Source: JAOPZW01 sp963806015 (GTDB taxonomy: Bacteria > Actinomycetota > Thermoleophilia > Solirubrobacterales > Solirubrobacteraceae). Taken from it: 64,000 nt of DNA. Location of the stretch: NCBI GenBank assembly GCA_963806015.1, contig CAWDWM010000009.1:1-64000 (forward strand), written 5' to 3'. Under the pieces are notes generated by a model. That model was not told the origin of the DNA. It searched no databases and saw only the letters and a program-made list of their open reading frames with translations. Made by a program: the position numbers and the translations under genes. This document shows positions 27,996 to 36,794 of this stretch, in pieces; the stretch's first letter is position 1, and the number at the start of each line of letters is the position of its first letter.

Positions 27996-29591
27996 TCACC
28001 GTCTACCGGAGAGGCGGACCAGCAGCAGCTCGATCGATCGCTCGAGCTGCTCGATCGACGCGTCCTCGACGCGGCGCACGCCCGAGGAACGGTTCAGCCA
28101 GCGGTTGATCTCGGCGTGCGAGCCGCCCTGGCTGCGGCGCAGGTCGGCCACCAATCGGTGACGCTTGTCGCGCAGCAGCGCGCGGCGCTCGAAGGCCGGC
28201 ATGGTCGCCTCGTCGGGCTCGTCGAGCGCCGGCGGGAAGGCGGGTGCGGGCGGGGGCGGGCCGCCGCCGAACAAGGCCATCTGCGGCGCGACGTCGGCCG
28301 CCACCGGCACGAACGCCTCGGCCTCGCCGCGCTCGGTCTGGGGGCGCTCCTCGACCTCGTCGAGCCCGAAGCCCTCGTCCTGCGTCGGCGGGCGCAGGAC
28401 GTGGCGCAGCTCGCGCTCGACCTCCGCGGCGTGCGCGCGCAGGACCGGGTCGGCGGGCAGGAAGAGCCAGCTGGGCTCGAGCGCCCGCCCGGGGAGCGTG
28501 CGCACGAAGCGCCCCACGATCTGGCGGAAGATGAGCGGCGTCTTCGCCGCCGTCGCGTAGACGCCCACGCGCAGGCGCGGGATGTCGACGCCCTCGCTGA
28601 CCATGTTGACCGCGACCAGCCAGCGCTCGGCGGAGCGCGTGAAGGCCTGCAGCTTCTCCGCCGCGCGCGCCTCGGTGTGCAGCACCACGGTCGGCGGGCG
28701 CCCGGTGATGGCCCGCAGTGCCTTGGCCACCGCACGGGCGTGCTCGCCGTCGGCGGCCACGACGAGCCCGCCGGCGTCGTGGTGGCCGCCGGCGCGCACC
28801 TGCTCCAGGCGCTCGTGCGCGGCGGCGAGGATGCGCGGCAGGCCGTCGGCGAGCTCGAGCGAGATCGCCGTGCGGTAGCGCCGGCCCGCCTCGCGCGCGG
28901 TCACGGCATCGGCGAACGAGGACTCGACGAGCTCCTCGCCGCTGCGCCACTGCAGCACGCCGTCGTAGGGGACGAAGGTGACCGGGCGGCAGATGCCGTC
29001 GCGCACCGCGTCGGCATAGCTGTAGGAGACGTGGGGCGCGGCGACCCCGTCGTCGTAGCGCACGCCCGGGATCGGGCACTGATCCGAGCGGAAGGGCGTG
29101 CCCGAGAGCAGCAGCCAGCGCGTGGTCGCCCCGAAGGCGTGCGCGAAGCCCTCGCCCCACGCGAGTTCTTCGCCGAGATGGTGGGCCTCGTCGGCGATGA
29201 CGAGCGTCGCGCCGCCGCACTGGCGCGACCACCGCTCGGCCACGCTCGCCACTCGCGCGTAGGTGACCGCCACGCCGCTGAAGTCGCGCGGCGGGCGCAG
29301 CTCCGCCGCGTCGGGCACGAGATGGACCCCCATCCGCGCCGCGGCACGCGCCCACTGGCGCGTGAGCGGCGTGGTCGGGCAGACGACGGCGACGCGCCGG
29401 ACGGCGCCGCTCTTGAGCTGCTCGCGCGCGTACTGCAGCGCCGGGCGGGTCTTGCCCGCGCCCGGCGCGGCCGCGATCAGGAATGGCCCCTCCGACCATG
29501 AGCGCATTGCCACGAGTGCGCGCTCCTGCCACGCCCGCAGCGACGTCGCGGGCTGGCGGTTGGACCGGGGCACGGACGCGGCATGGTGCAA
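27996..29591 (-). CDS. SF2 DEAH-type helicase
   Basis: A 531-residue ATPase with Walker A APGAGKTRPAL near residue 43, DEAHH, SGTPFRSD, then the second RecA-like domain with VNMVSEGVDIPRL and IVGRFVRTLPGR (motifs V and VI). This resembles the XPB/RAD25-like helicases found singly in actinobacteria. The C-terminal 150 residues are acidic/proline-rich with a helical end and no recognised nuclease. The listed start is TTG; GTG at 29573 is an alternative. The cellular role is unknown. Confidence 0.85.
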   Translation of the reverse strand: MHHAASVPRSNRQPATSLRAWQERALVAMRSWSEGPFLIAAAPGAGKTRPALQYAREQLKSGAVRRVAVVCPTTPLTRQWARAAARMGVHLVPDAAELRPPRDFSGVAVTYARVASVAERWSRQCGGATLVIADEAHHLGEELAWGEGFAHAFGATTRWLLLSGTPFRSDQCPIPGVRYDDGVAAPHVSYSYADAVRDGICRPVTFVPYDGVLQWRSGEELVESSFADAVTAREAGRRYRTAISLELADGLPRILAAAHERLEQVRAGGHHDAGGLVVAADGEHARAVAKALRAITGRPPTVVLHTEARAAEKLQAFTRSAERWLVAVNMVSEGVDIPRLRVGVYATAAKTPLIFRQIVGRFVRTLPGRALEPSWLFLPADPVLRAHAAEVERELRHVLRPPTQDEGFGLDEVEERPQTERGEAEAFVPVAADVAPQMALFGGGPPPPAPAFPPALDEPDEATMPAFERRALLRDKRHRLVADLRRSQGGSHAEINRWLNRSSGVRRVEDASIEQLERSIELLLVRLSGRR

Positions 29592-29610
29592 GCCGCGCCG
29601 GACGGACCCG

Positions 29611-29904
29611 TCAGTCGGTGACGTTGAGGAACGGCTCGACGCGCCAGCTCTTGACGAGGCCCGCCGGGTGGTAGGGGTCCTCGGCGACGAAGCTCTCGGC
29701 GGCAGCGCGAGCCGCGTCGGGGTCCTCCTCGGCCAGGACGATGATCCCGGCGTGCGGCGGATCCCCGACGCCGCCGGCCATGACGACGCGGCCCTCGTCG
29801 TGCCAGCGCTTGATCAGCCCGAGGTGGCCCTCGCGGTGCGGTGCGCGCCGCTCGAGCAGGTCGTCGACGTAGTCGTAGAACAGGATGTGCAGCTTCTGGG
29901 GCAT
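29611..29904 (-). CDS. YciI-like protein
   Basis: A 97-residue ferredoxin-like fold protein (KLHILFYDYVDDLLERRAPH, GRVVMAGGVGDPPHAGIIVL, AAESFVAEDPYHPAGLVKSW) typical of the YciI family, which includes dehydrochlorinase-like enzymes of mostly unknown role. ATG 29904 precedes the conserved start. It is on the same strand as the SF2 helicase, 19 nt upstream of that gene, and may be co-transcribed. Confidence 0.85.
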   Translation of the reverse strand: MPQKLHILFYDYVDDLLERRAPHREGHLGLIKRWHDEGRVVMAGGVGDPPHAGIIVLAEEDPDAARAAAESFVAEDPYHPAGLVKSWRVEPFLNVTD

Positions 29905-29958
29905 CAGTTGATCGATTCTACGGCCCGCGTGGTCGCATGTGCGCGGGCCGTGATACGG

Positions 29959-30015
29959 CCCACCCACCCGCGCCGACGGCGAAGGGGTGTCGGGCTGGTT
30001 GCCCGGGTGGGTGGG
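29959..30015 (-). terminator. Inverted repeat after purH-ridA
   Basis: CCCACCCACCCG and CGGGTGGGTGGG form a perfect 12-bp stem with a 33-nt loop, 68 nt downstream of the ridA stop on the minus strand. It could be a terminator or a longer structured element. Confidence 0.5.
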
Positions 30016-30082
30016 ATGACATCCGGGTGGCGATCCGGCGCCGCGGAACGCGTGCAGGCGGCCGCGGGGGTCGTGGGATCGG

Positions 30083-30469
30083 TCAACTGTCTCCTAGGTA
30101 GGCGTCGGCTTCGATCTCCACCATCATGCGCGGGTCGAGCAGCGCGCTGACCTCGAGCATGGCGGTGACGGGACGGATGTCGGCGAAGACCTCGCCGTGA
30201 GCGCGGCCGACGGCCTCCCACTGCGAGATGTCGGTGACGAACATGCGCGTGCGCACGACGTCCTGCACCCCGGCGCCGACCTGCGCGAGCGCCGCCGCGA
30301 CATTGCTGAGCGCCTGGCGGGCCTGGACGTAGGCGTCGCCGGGACCGGCGATGGCACCGTCCTCGGTCGTCGCCGTGCAGCCGGCCACCCACACGTGCGA
30401 CCCGGCGCGGACGACGCGGCTGTAGCCCACGATGGGCTCCCACTCGACGCCCGATCCGTGACGCTGCAC
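30083..30469 (-). CDS. RidA (YjgF) family protein
   Basis: About 128 residues: VGYSRVVRAGSHVWVAGCTA, QARQALSNVAAALAQVGAGV, VVRTRMFVTDISQWEAVGRA and RPVTAMLEVSALLDPRMMVE. The last includes the Arg that binds carboxylate substrates in RidA enamine/imine deaminases. The GTG at 30469 lies 2 nt after the purH stop, so the two are co-transcribed. A TTG two codons earlier is an alternative start. Confidence 0.87.
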   Translation of the reverse strand: MQRHGSGVEWEPIVGYSRVVRAGSHVWVAGCTATTEDGAIAGPGDAYVQARQALSNVAAALAQVGAGVQDVVRTRMFVTDISQWEAVGRAHGEVFADIRPVTAMLEVSALLDPRMMVEIEADAYLGDS

Positions 30470-30471
30470 CG

Positions 30472-32073
30472 TCAATGGCGGAAGTGGCGCCGGCCGGTGA
30501 CGACCATGGTCACGCCGGCGGCGTCGGCGGCGGCGATGACCTCGTCGTCGCGCTTGGAGCCGCCGGGCTGCACGATCGCCGTCACGCCGGCCTCGATGGC
30601 CAGGGCAGGGCCGTCGGCGAAGGGGAAGAACGCGTCGGAGGCCATCGCGGTGCCGCTGAGGTCCTCCAGGCGCGACTTCTCCACGGCGAGGCGCACCGCG
30701 TCGACGCGGCTCATCTGGCCGGCGCCGATGCCGACCGTCGCACCGTCGCGGGCGAGCACGATGGCATTGGACTTCACGTGGCGGCACACGAGCCATGCGA
30801 AGAGCAGGTCGCGCCACTCCTCCTCGGTGGGCGGGCGGCCGGTCACGACCTCCATGCCCGCGCGCTCGGCGTCGGCCTGATCGCGGTCCTGGACGAGCAG
30901 CCCGCCGGTGACCTGGCGCACGTCCTTCTCGCCCAGGAGCGGCAGCCGGCGCTCGCGGTCCTCGAGGATGCGCAGGTTGGGCTTCTCGGCCAGCACCTCC
31001 AGCGCGCCGTCGTCGAAGCCCGGAGCGAAGAGGACCTCGACGAACTGCTCGGCGATCGCGTCGGCGGTCTCGCGGTCCACGCGGCGATTGAGGACGATGA
31101 CGCCGCCGTAGGCGCTGAGCGGGTCGCACGCGAAGGCTCGCCGGTAGGCGTCGAGCGCGCCGGAGCCGGTGGCCACCCCGCACGGGTTGTTGTGCTTGAC
31201 GATCGCGCACGCGGGGGCGTCGAAGTCGCGCACGACGGCGCGCGCCGCGTCGAGGTCGAGGATGTTGTTGAACCCGACCTGCTTGCCGTGGTGCTGCTGG
31301 ATCTGGCTGAGCACATGGGCGCGCGCGCCGATCTGCGCATAGAACGCCGCGCGCTGATGCGGGTTCTCGCCGTAGGGCAGGTCGACGACCTTCTCGAACG
31401 CGCGCACGTGCAGCGGCGGGAAGTCCTCGCCCTTCTCGGCGAACCAGCGGCTGATGGCGATGTCGTAGCGCGCGGTGTAGGCGAACGCCTCGGAGGCCAG
31501 CGCCTCGCGCGTGGCCATGCTCAGCAGGCCGTCGGCCTCGCGCAGCTCGTCGAGCACGGCGTCGTAGCTCTCGGGATGCACGACGACGGCGCTGAAGGCG
31601 TGGTTCTTGGCGGCCGCGCGGATCATCGTCGGGCCGCCGATGTCGATGTTCTCGATCACCTCGGACTCGTCGGTCCCCATGCGCGCGGCGGTGCGCTCGA
31701 ACGGATAGAGGTTGACGACCACCAGGTCGACGTACTCGATGTCGTGCTCGCTGGCCGCGCGTACGTGCTCGGCGTTGTCGCGCGCGGCGAGCAGGCCGGC
31801 ATAGAGCTTGGGGTGCAGCGTCTTGACCCGGCCGTCCATGATCTCCGGGAAGCCGGTGAGGTCGTCGATGGTGCGCACCGCGACGCCACCGCCCGCCAGC
31901 GCCTCCGCGGTGCCCCCGGTCGAGACCACCTCGACGCCCAGCTCCGTGAGCCCGGCCGCGAAGTCGACGATCCCGCGCTTGTCGGAAACCGACAGCAGTG
32001 CCCGCCTGATGCGGACGGCGCCCGGCTCCGTGAGTGTCCCGGTGGACGAGTGCTCGGCGATGCCCCGGAGCAT
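30472..32073 (-). CDS. purH: Bifunctional AICAR formyltransferase/IMP cyclohydrolase
   Basis: A 533-residue enzyme for the last two steps to IMP. The N-terminal IMP cyclohydrolase (MGS-like) domain begins RRALLSVSDKRGIVDFAAGL and includes STGGTAEAL and GRVKTLHPK. The C-terminal AICAR transformylase has VKHNNPCGVATG, AYGGVIVLNR and SDAFFPFADG. Length is normal. ATG 32073 adds about 20 residues before the usual start and no ribosome-binding site is visible. RidA follows in the same operon. Confidence 0.96.
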   Translation of the reverse strand: MLRGIAEHSSTGTLTEPGAVRIRRALLSVSDKRGIVDFAAGLTELGVEVVSTGGTAEALAGGGVAVRTIDDLTGFPEIMDGRVKTLHPKLYAGLLAARDNAEHVRAASEHDIEYVDLVVVNLYPFERTAARMGTDESEVIENIDIGGPTMIRAAAKNHAFSAVVVHPESYDAVLDELREADGLLSMATREALASEAFAYTARYDIAISRWFAEKGEDFPPLHVRAFEKVVDLPYGENPHQRAAFYAQIGARAHVLSQIQQHHGKQVGFNNILDLDAARAVVRDFDAPACAIVKHNNPCGVATGSGALDAYRRAFACDPLSAYGGVIVLNRRVDRETADAIAEQFVEVLFAPGFDDGALEVLAEKPNLRILEDRERRLPLLGEKDVRQVTGGLLVQDRDQADAERAGMEVVTGRPPTEEEWRDLLFAWLVCRHVKSNAIVLARDGATVGIGAGQMSRVDAVRLAVEKSRLEDLSGTAMASDAFFPFADGPALAIEAGVTAIVQPGGSKRDDEVIAAADAAGVTMVVTGRRHFRH

Positions 32074-32153
32074 AGGGGAGGCGCGGGTGTCAGAGCTGCT
32101 CCCCGCGGGAACACAAGGCGCTATTCGGCCAAGTCGGGACAGGAGGCGAGGGC

Positions 32154-32396
32154 ATGGAGCAGCGCACGACGACCGACCCTGAACGCGAGCTCGAGCGCGC
32201 GGGCGACGAGCTCGAGGAGCGCATCGACGATCTCGACGATCACATCGGCGAGGCCAAGCAGGAGGCACAGGCCCGCCGTGAGGACCAGACTCCGTTCGAG
32301 GACGAGGACAGCGACCTCGATGACGACGATGCCGGGGGAGCGGACCCCGGGGGCTTCGACGATCCCGAGGCCGACGAGGAGGAGGACGAGGACTAG
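32154..32396 (+). CDS. Small acidic coiled-coil protein
   Basis: An 80-residue, very acidic protein: an N-terminal helix ERELERAGDELEERIDDLDD, then a disordered Asp/Glu-rich tail ending DEEEDED. AGGAGG is well placed before the ATG. I do not recognise a family. It is divergent from purH, and its last 4 nt overlap the purN stop. Confidence 0.7.
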   Translation: MEQRTTTDPERELERAGDELEERIDDLDDHIGEAKQEAQARREDQTPFEDEDSDLDDDDAGGADPGGFDDPEADEEEDED

Positions 32397-33010
32397 GAGC
32401 CGGGCTCGTCGGCGATCAGCATTCGCCGTGGATGGCCCGGGTCGTGGCGCAGCCGCCCGGCCGCGATCAACGCGACCGCGCGCGGGAGCAGCTCATGCTC
32501 GATGGGGCGCAGGGCGTCGCGCACCGCGGCGACGTCGCGCGCGTCCGGCAGCTCGACCGCGCGCTGCAGGACGATCGGTCCCGTGTCGACTCCCTCGTCG
32601 ACGAGGTGGACCGTCACGCCGAAGACCTTGACTCCGTGCTCGAGGGCCTGCTCGATCGCGCGCACGCCGGGGAAGGCCGGCAGGAGCGACGGATGGACAT
32701 TGATGATGCGGTCGGGGAAGCGCGCCACGAAGCCCGCGTCGAGGATCGCCATGTACCCCGCGAGCACGACGAGCTCGACGCGCTCGGCGAGCAGCCAATC
32801 GGCGATGGCACCATCGCGCTCCGCGCGCGCGCCGTAGTTTGAGCGCAGGAACACCCGCGCCGGGACGCCCGCCGACGCCGCGCGGTCCAGCGCCCGCGCC
32901 GCGGGCTGATCGCAGGCGACCGCCACGACCTCGGCCTCCGTGCCGTGGGTCTTGTCGAGCAGCGCCTGGAGGTTCGTGCCCTCGCCCGAGGCGAGGACGC
33001 CCACCCTCAT
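32393..33010 (-). CDS. purN: Phosphoribosylglycinamide formyltransferase
   Basis: A 205-residue 10-formyl-THF-dependent enzyme of purine synthesis. It starts RVGVLASGEGTNLQALLD and contains the substrate/folate site INVHPSLLPAFPGVRAIEQA with the catalytic His, VTVHLVDEGVDTGPIVLQ and a typical C-terminal helix. The ATG at 33010 overlaps the recQ stop (ATGA), so it is translated downstream of recQ. Confidence 0.95.
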   Translation of the reverse strand: MRVGVLASGEGTNLQALLDKTHGTEAEVVAVACDQPAARALDRAASAGVPARVFLRSNYGARAERDGAIADWLLAERVELVVLAGYMAILDAGFVARFPDRIINVHPSLLPAFPGVRAIEQALEHGVKVFGVTVHLVDEGVDTGPIVLQRAVELPDARDVAAVRDALRPIEHELLPRAVALIAAGRLRHDPGHPRRMLIADEPGS

Positions 33011-34776
33011 GCGGCCTCCCCGACCCGCAGCTTCGGGTACGCCCCGCCGGTCGAGACCAGCCGGCCTTCGTCGAGCAGCTCGTCGACGCGCGCCAGCACC
33101 TCCTCGGCGCGCAGGTGCGAGAACGTCCCGTAGGCCGGCAGCCCGTCGTAGGCGTTCTTGCGCACGACCTGCGAGCGCCCGCCGCGCAGGATCTCCACCG
33201 TCCGCGTGCGCCCGACCGACGGCTCGGCACCGGTGACCACATCGACGATGGCCGCATCGAGGTTGCCCGGCGGCGGGCCGCCGGGCACGACACGAGGCAC
33301 GGGCGCCGCCGGGACGAGCTCGGGCGCGCAGACGTCGCAGCACGGGACCTCCGCCCGCGGCTGCGCGCGATCGCCGAAGTGGCGCAGGATGGCCGCCCGC
33401 CGGCACTCCGAGCCCTCGACGAACGCCCACACGGCCCGGTACTGGCGCCAGCGCGCGCGCTGCGCATCGCCGGCCGACGACCGGCACGTCGCCCGCGCCC
33501 GTCCGTCGAACGCGCCGAGCACGCGCCCGCGCAGCCGATCGATCGGGCCCGGCGCCGGGCGCACGACGCCCGCCCGCGCCAGGTGCCCGACGATGGCGCG
33601 CACCCGCTCGGGCTCGGAGTCCCCCGCGGCAGACACCGGCAGGTCGTAGCGCCCGTCGACCGCGGCGCGCAGCAGCGTGCCCGCCACCGCCTCGAGCGCG
33701 GCGTCGTCGACCTCCGCGCGCTGGATGAAGAACACGTGCAGGCCCTTGTCGCGGCTCTCGGCGAAGAGCAGCGCGCGCGACGGCTGCCCGTCGCGCCCCG
33801 CGCGACCGGCCTCCTGGTAGTAGGCCTCGACCGAGCCCGGCACGGTGGCGTGCGCGACGGTGCGCACGTCGGCCTTGTCGACCCCCATGCCGAAGGCGTT
33901 GGTGGCCACCACCACCTCGACGTCGCCGGCCATGAAGCGCCGCTGGGCCTCGGCGCGCTCCTGGCGCCCCAGTCCCGCGTGGTAGGCGATGACCTCGGTC
34001 CCGAGCGCGCCCTCCAGCGTCCCGGCGAGGTCCTCGGTCTCGGCGCGCGTGCCTGCATAGACGATCGCCGGGCGCGCGCCCTCCTGCGCCAGCGCGGCGG
34101 CCAGCCGCGCGCGCTTGTCGGCCGCACCGCGGCAGGGCACCACGGCGAAGGAGAGGTTGGGGCGATCGAAGCCGGTGGTGACGCGCACCGGCTCGCGCAG
34201 GCCGAGGCGCGCGACGATGTCCGCGGCGACCTGGGGCGTCGCGGTGGCGGTGGAGGCGATGAGCGCCTGCGCGCCCAGCCAGCGCGCCGCGTCGGCGAGG
34301 CGGAAGTAGTCGGGGCGGAAGTCGTGGCCCCACTGCGAGACGCAGTGCGCCTCGTCGACGACGAACAGCCCGACGCCGGCCGCGCGCAGCGCCTCGGCGA
34401 AGCCCGGCGAGGAGAAGCGCTCCGGGGCGATGTAGAGCAGGCGCACCTCGCCGGCGGCGGCGCGCGCCATGACCGCGCGATTGACCCCGGCGTCCTGCTG
34501 GGCGTTGATCAGCGCGGCACGGCCGGGGGCCACGCGCTCGAGTGCCTCGACCTGGTCCTGCATGAGCGACACCAGGGGCGAGACCACCACCGTGAGGTCC
34601 TCGCGGATGAGCGCCGGCAACTGGTAGCACAGCGACTTGCCCGCGCCCGTGGGCATGACGACGAGGACGTCGCGCGGTGGGCCCGGCCCGGTCACCGCCT
34701 CAACGGCCTCGGCCTGTCCGGGGCGGAAGGCCTCGAAGCCGAAGATCGAGCGAAGTGCGGTGCGGGCGGCGTCCAT
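33007..34776 (-). CDS. recQ: ATP-dependent DNA helicase RecQ
   Basis: A 589-residue RecQ helicase: FGFEAFRPGQAEAV (Q-motif region), MPTGAGKSLCYQLPAL, VVDEAHCVSQWGHDFRPDYF with the RecQ-specific aromatic-rich loop, STATATP, and YYQEAGRAGRDG. The zinc-binding cysteines (SECRRAAILRHFGD, then PCCDVCAP) and a winged-helix/C-terminal region follow. It unwinds DNA at stalled forks and in recombination. It overlaps purN by 4 nt. No HRDC domain is evident. Confidence 0.95.
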   Translation of the reverse strand: MDAARTALRSIFGFEAFRPGQAEAVEAVTGPGPPRDVLVVMPTGAGKSLCYQLPALIREDLTVVVSPLVSLMQDQVEALERVAPGRAALINAQQDAGVNRAVMARAAAGEVRLLYIAPERFSSPGFAEALRAAGVGLFVVDEAHCVSQWGHDFRPDYFRLADAARWLGAQALIASTATATPQVAADIVARLGLREPVRVTTGFDRPNLSFAVVPCRGAADKRARLAAALAQEGARPAIVYAGTRAETEDLAGTLEGALGTEVIAYHAGLGRQERAEAQRRFMAGDVEVVVATNAFGMGVDKADVRTVAHATVPGSVEAYYQEAGRAGRDGQPSRALLFAESRDKGLHVFFIQRAEVDDAALEAVAGTLLRAAVDGRYDLPVSAAGDSEPERVRAIVGHLARAGVVRPAPGPIDRLRGRVLGAFDGRARATCRSSAGDAQRARWRQYRAVWAFVEGSECRRAAILRHFGDRAQPRAEVPCCDVCAPELVPAAPVPRVVPGGPPPGNLDAAIVDVVTGAEPSVGRTRTVEILRGGRSQVVRKNAYDGLPAYGTFSHLRAEEVLARVDELLDEGRLVSTGGAYPKLRVGEAA

Positions 34777-34873
34777 GGCGGGCGTCCGACCATAGCGACG
34801 GGCCCGGCGGGGATCGGTGGCGCCGCGCGCCGGACGTGACCGAGACGCGCGCGGTGTGTGACGATCAGCGCGG

Positions 34874-35221
34874 ATGCGGGGGCACGCGCGCGAACTCGAT
34901 CGGCCGCTGCGGGCAACACGACGCGATCCGCAGACGCCGCAGCTGCGCGCGACGCTCTATCGGGCGCTGGCGCTCGTGCCCGGCGTCCAGCTGCTGGGCG
35001 ATGTGCACGATCGGCTCGGGCGCGAAGCGATCGGCGTCGCCTTCACCGAGCACACCGGGCCGCGCCAGGAGCTGCTGCTCGACCCCGAGACGGCCGAGGT
35101 GCTCAACGAGCGCGAGGTGGTGGCCCACCGCGTGCAGGGCATCCGCGCCGCGGTCGGCACCGCGGTCGAGGACATCGTCTACACGAAGCGCGCCGCGACC
35201 GACGCGACGACGCGGCCCTAG
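34874..35221 (+). pseudogene. C-terminal fragment of a CU044_5270-like protein
   Basis: The 115-residue frame contains RDPQTPQLRATLYRALALVP, GVQLLGDVHDRLGREAIGVA, and RQELLLDPETAEVLNEREV. As I remember it, this is the C-terminal part of actinobacterial CU044_5270 proteins, membrane-anchored partners of ECF sigma systems. The N-terminal and transmembrane parts are missing and no sigma factor is nearby, so it looks like a remnant. Its stop overlaps the convergent purF stop by 4 nt. Confidence 0.5.
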
Positions 35222-36720
35222 GCCCGGACGAGCGGCAGCTCGAGCGAGAACTTGCCCCCGGCCTCGTCGCTGCCGGCCAGCGGGTAGTCGCCGGAGAAGC
35301 ACGCGTCGCAGTGGCGCCCGCGATCGGCGCGCACGGCCTCGTACACGCCCGGCAGCGACAGGTAGGCCAGCGAGTCCGCCCCCAGCTCGGCGGCGATCTC
35401 GTCCACCGTGCGCTCGTGCGCGATCATCTCCTCGCGCGTCGACATGTCGATGCCGTAGTGACAGGGGTTGCGGATCGGCGGCGCCGAGATGCGCATGTGG
35501 ACCTCCGCGGCGCCGGCGTCGCGCAGCATCGAGACGATCTGGCGCGTCGTGTTGCCGCGCACGATCGAGTCGTCGACCACGACCAGCCGCCGGCCGCCGA
35601 CGATCTCCGGCAGCGGGTTGAACTTCAGGCGCAGGCCGTGCTTGCGCAGCTCCTGGCCGGGCTGGATGAAGGTCCGCCCGACGTAGCGGTTCTTGATGAT
35701 CCCGTCGTCCTGGGGCAGGCCCGCGGCGCGAGCGAAGCCGCGCGCGGCAGGGTTGCCCGAATCGGGCACGGCGATGACGAGATCGGCGGTCGGGGCCGGC
35801 GCCTCGCGCGCCAGGATCTCCCCCATGCGCCCGCGGGCGGCCTGCAGGACGTCGCCGCCCATGCGCGAGTCGGGCCGCGCGAAGTAGATGTACTCGAAGA
35901 TGCAGAACGCCTCGCGCGCGCTCTCGACGATCTGGCGCGTGCGAATGCCGTCGTCGCCGAGGGACACGAGCTCGCCGGGCGCCACGTCGCGCAGGCGCTG
36001 CGCGCCGATGATGTCGAAGGCGCAGGTCTCCGAGGCGACGCAGTAGCGATCGCCGATCATGCCGAGCACCAGCGGGCGCACGCCGGCGGGATCGCGGAAG
36101 GCGTAGATGCGCTTCTTGGTCATGACCACCGTCGAGAAGGCGCCGTGCAGGCGCGGCATCACGTCGACGATCGCGTCCTCGATGTCGTCGGCGGGGTGGG
36201 TGGCCAGCAGCGCGGCGATGATCTCCGAGTCCGAGGTCGAGCTGAAGGTCACCCCACGCTCGCGCAGCTCGGCGTGCAGCTCGACGGCGTTGATGAGGTT
36301 GCCGTTGTGGGCCAGCGCGAGCTCGCGGCGGTTGCCCCCGGCGCCGTCGCTGCGATGCACGGGCTGGGAGTTCTCCCACTCGTTGGAGCCCGTGGTCGAG
36401 TAGCGGACGTGGCCGATCGCCAGGTCGCCGCCGAGCGCCCGAAGGTCGTGCTCCTTGAACACCTGCGAGACGAGGCCGAGCGCGCGCTGGGTGATGATGT
36501 AGCCGCCGTGATCGGCGGCCGCGATCCCCGCGGACTCCTGTCCACGATGTTGCAGCGCGTAGAGCGCGAAGAAGGCGAGGCGCGAGACGTCGTGCTCAGG
36601 ACCGTAGATCCCGAACACTCCGCACTCGTCCCGCGGTCCGTCGCGCTCGTCGAGGAGTGGCTGGCCTGCCACGGTCGGGCCAGCGTAGCAGCGGCTGCGG
36701 GCGGCGCCAGGGAGTGACAT
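35218..36720 (-). CDS. purF: Amidophosphoribosyltransferase
   Basis: The first committed purine enzyme, about 500 residues. A 32-residue leader precedes the nucleophile Cys of DECGVFGIYG, implying a longer propeptide than in Bacillus subtilis. The glutaminase domain has HRGQESAG, GHVRYSTTG and HNGNLINAVEL. The phosphoribosyltransferase domain has VVDDSIVRGNTTRQIV. Four candidate Fe-S cysteines are visible (CAFDIIG, CHYGIDMS, CDACFSGD). The chosen ATG is 36720; another lies at 36729. There is no purine-riboswitch-like structure in the short leader. Confidence 0.95.
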   Translation of the reverse strand: MSLPGAARSRCYAGPTVAGQPLLDERDGPRDECGVFGIYGPEHDVSRLAFFALYALQHRGQESAGIAAADHGGYIITQRALGLVSQVFKEHDLRALGGDLAIGHVRYSTTGSNEWENSQPVHRSDGAGGNRRELALAHNGNLINAVELHAELRERGVTFSSTSDSEIIAALLATHPADDIEDAIVDVMPRLHGAFSTVVMTKKRIYAFRDPAGVRPLVLGMIGDRYCVASETCAFDIIGAQRLRDVAPGELVSLGDDGIRTRQIVESAREAFCIFEYIYFARPDSRMGGDVLQAARGRMGEILAREAPAPTADLVIAVPDSGNPAARGFARAAGLPQDDGIIKNRYVGRTFIQPGQELRKHGLRLKFNPLPEIVGGRRLVVVDDSIVRGNTTRQIVSMLRDAGAAEVHMRISAPPIRNPCHYGIDMSTREEMIAHERTVDEIAAELGADSLAYLSLPGVYEAVRADRGRHCDACFSGDYPLAGSDEAGGKFSLELPLVRA

Positions 36721-36794
36721 GGCGCACACCAGGGAAGGGGCCGGGCCCGCACGCGTCCCTCATCCCGTAAGGGATCACAACGAGGGAGTTCTTC

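Noticed and set aside
34865..36379. 504-residue minus-strand frame overlapping purF
   Set aside because: It lies in a different frame of the confidently identified purF and is arginine-rich without motifs.
36721..36794. Purine riboswitch upstream of purF
   Set aside because: Only a 5-bp hairpin (ATCCC-GTAA-GGGAT) is present, it lies just upstream of the opposite-strand gene, and no purine aptamer core is visible.
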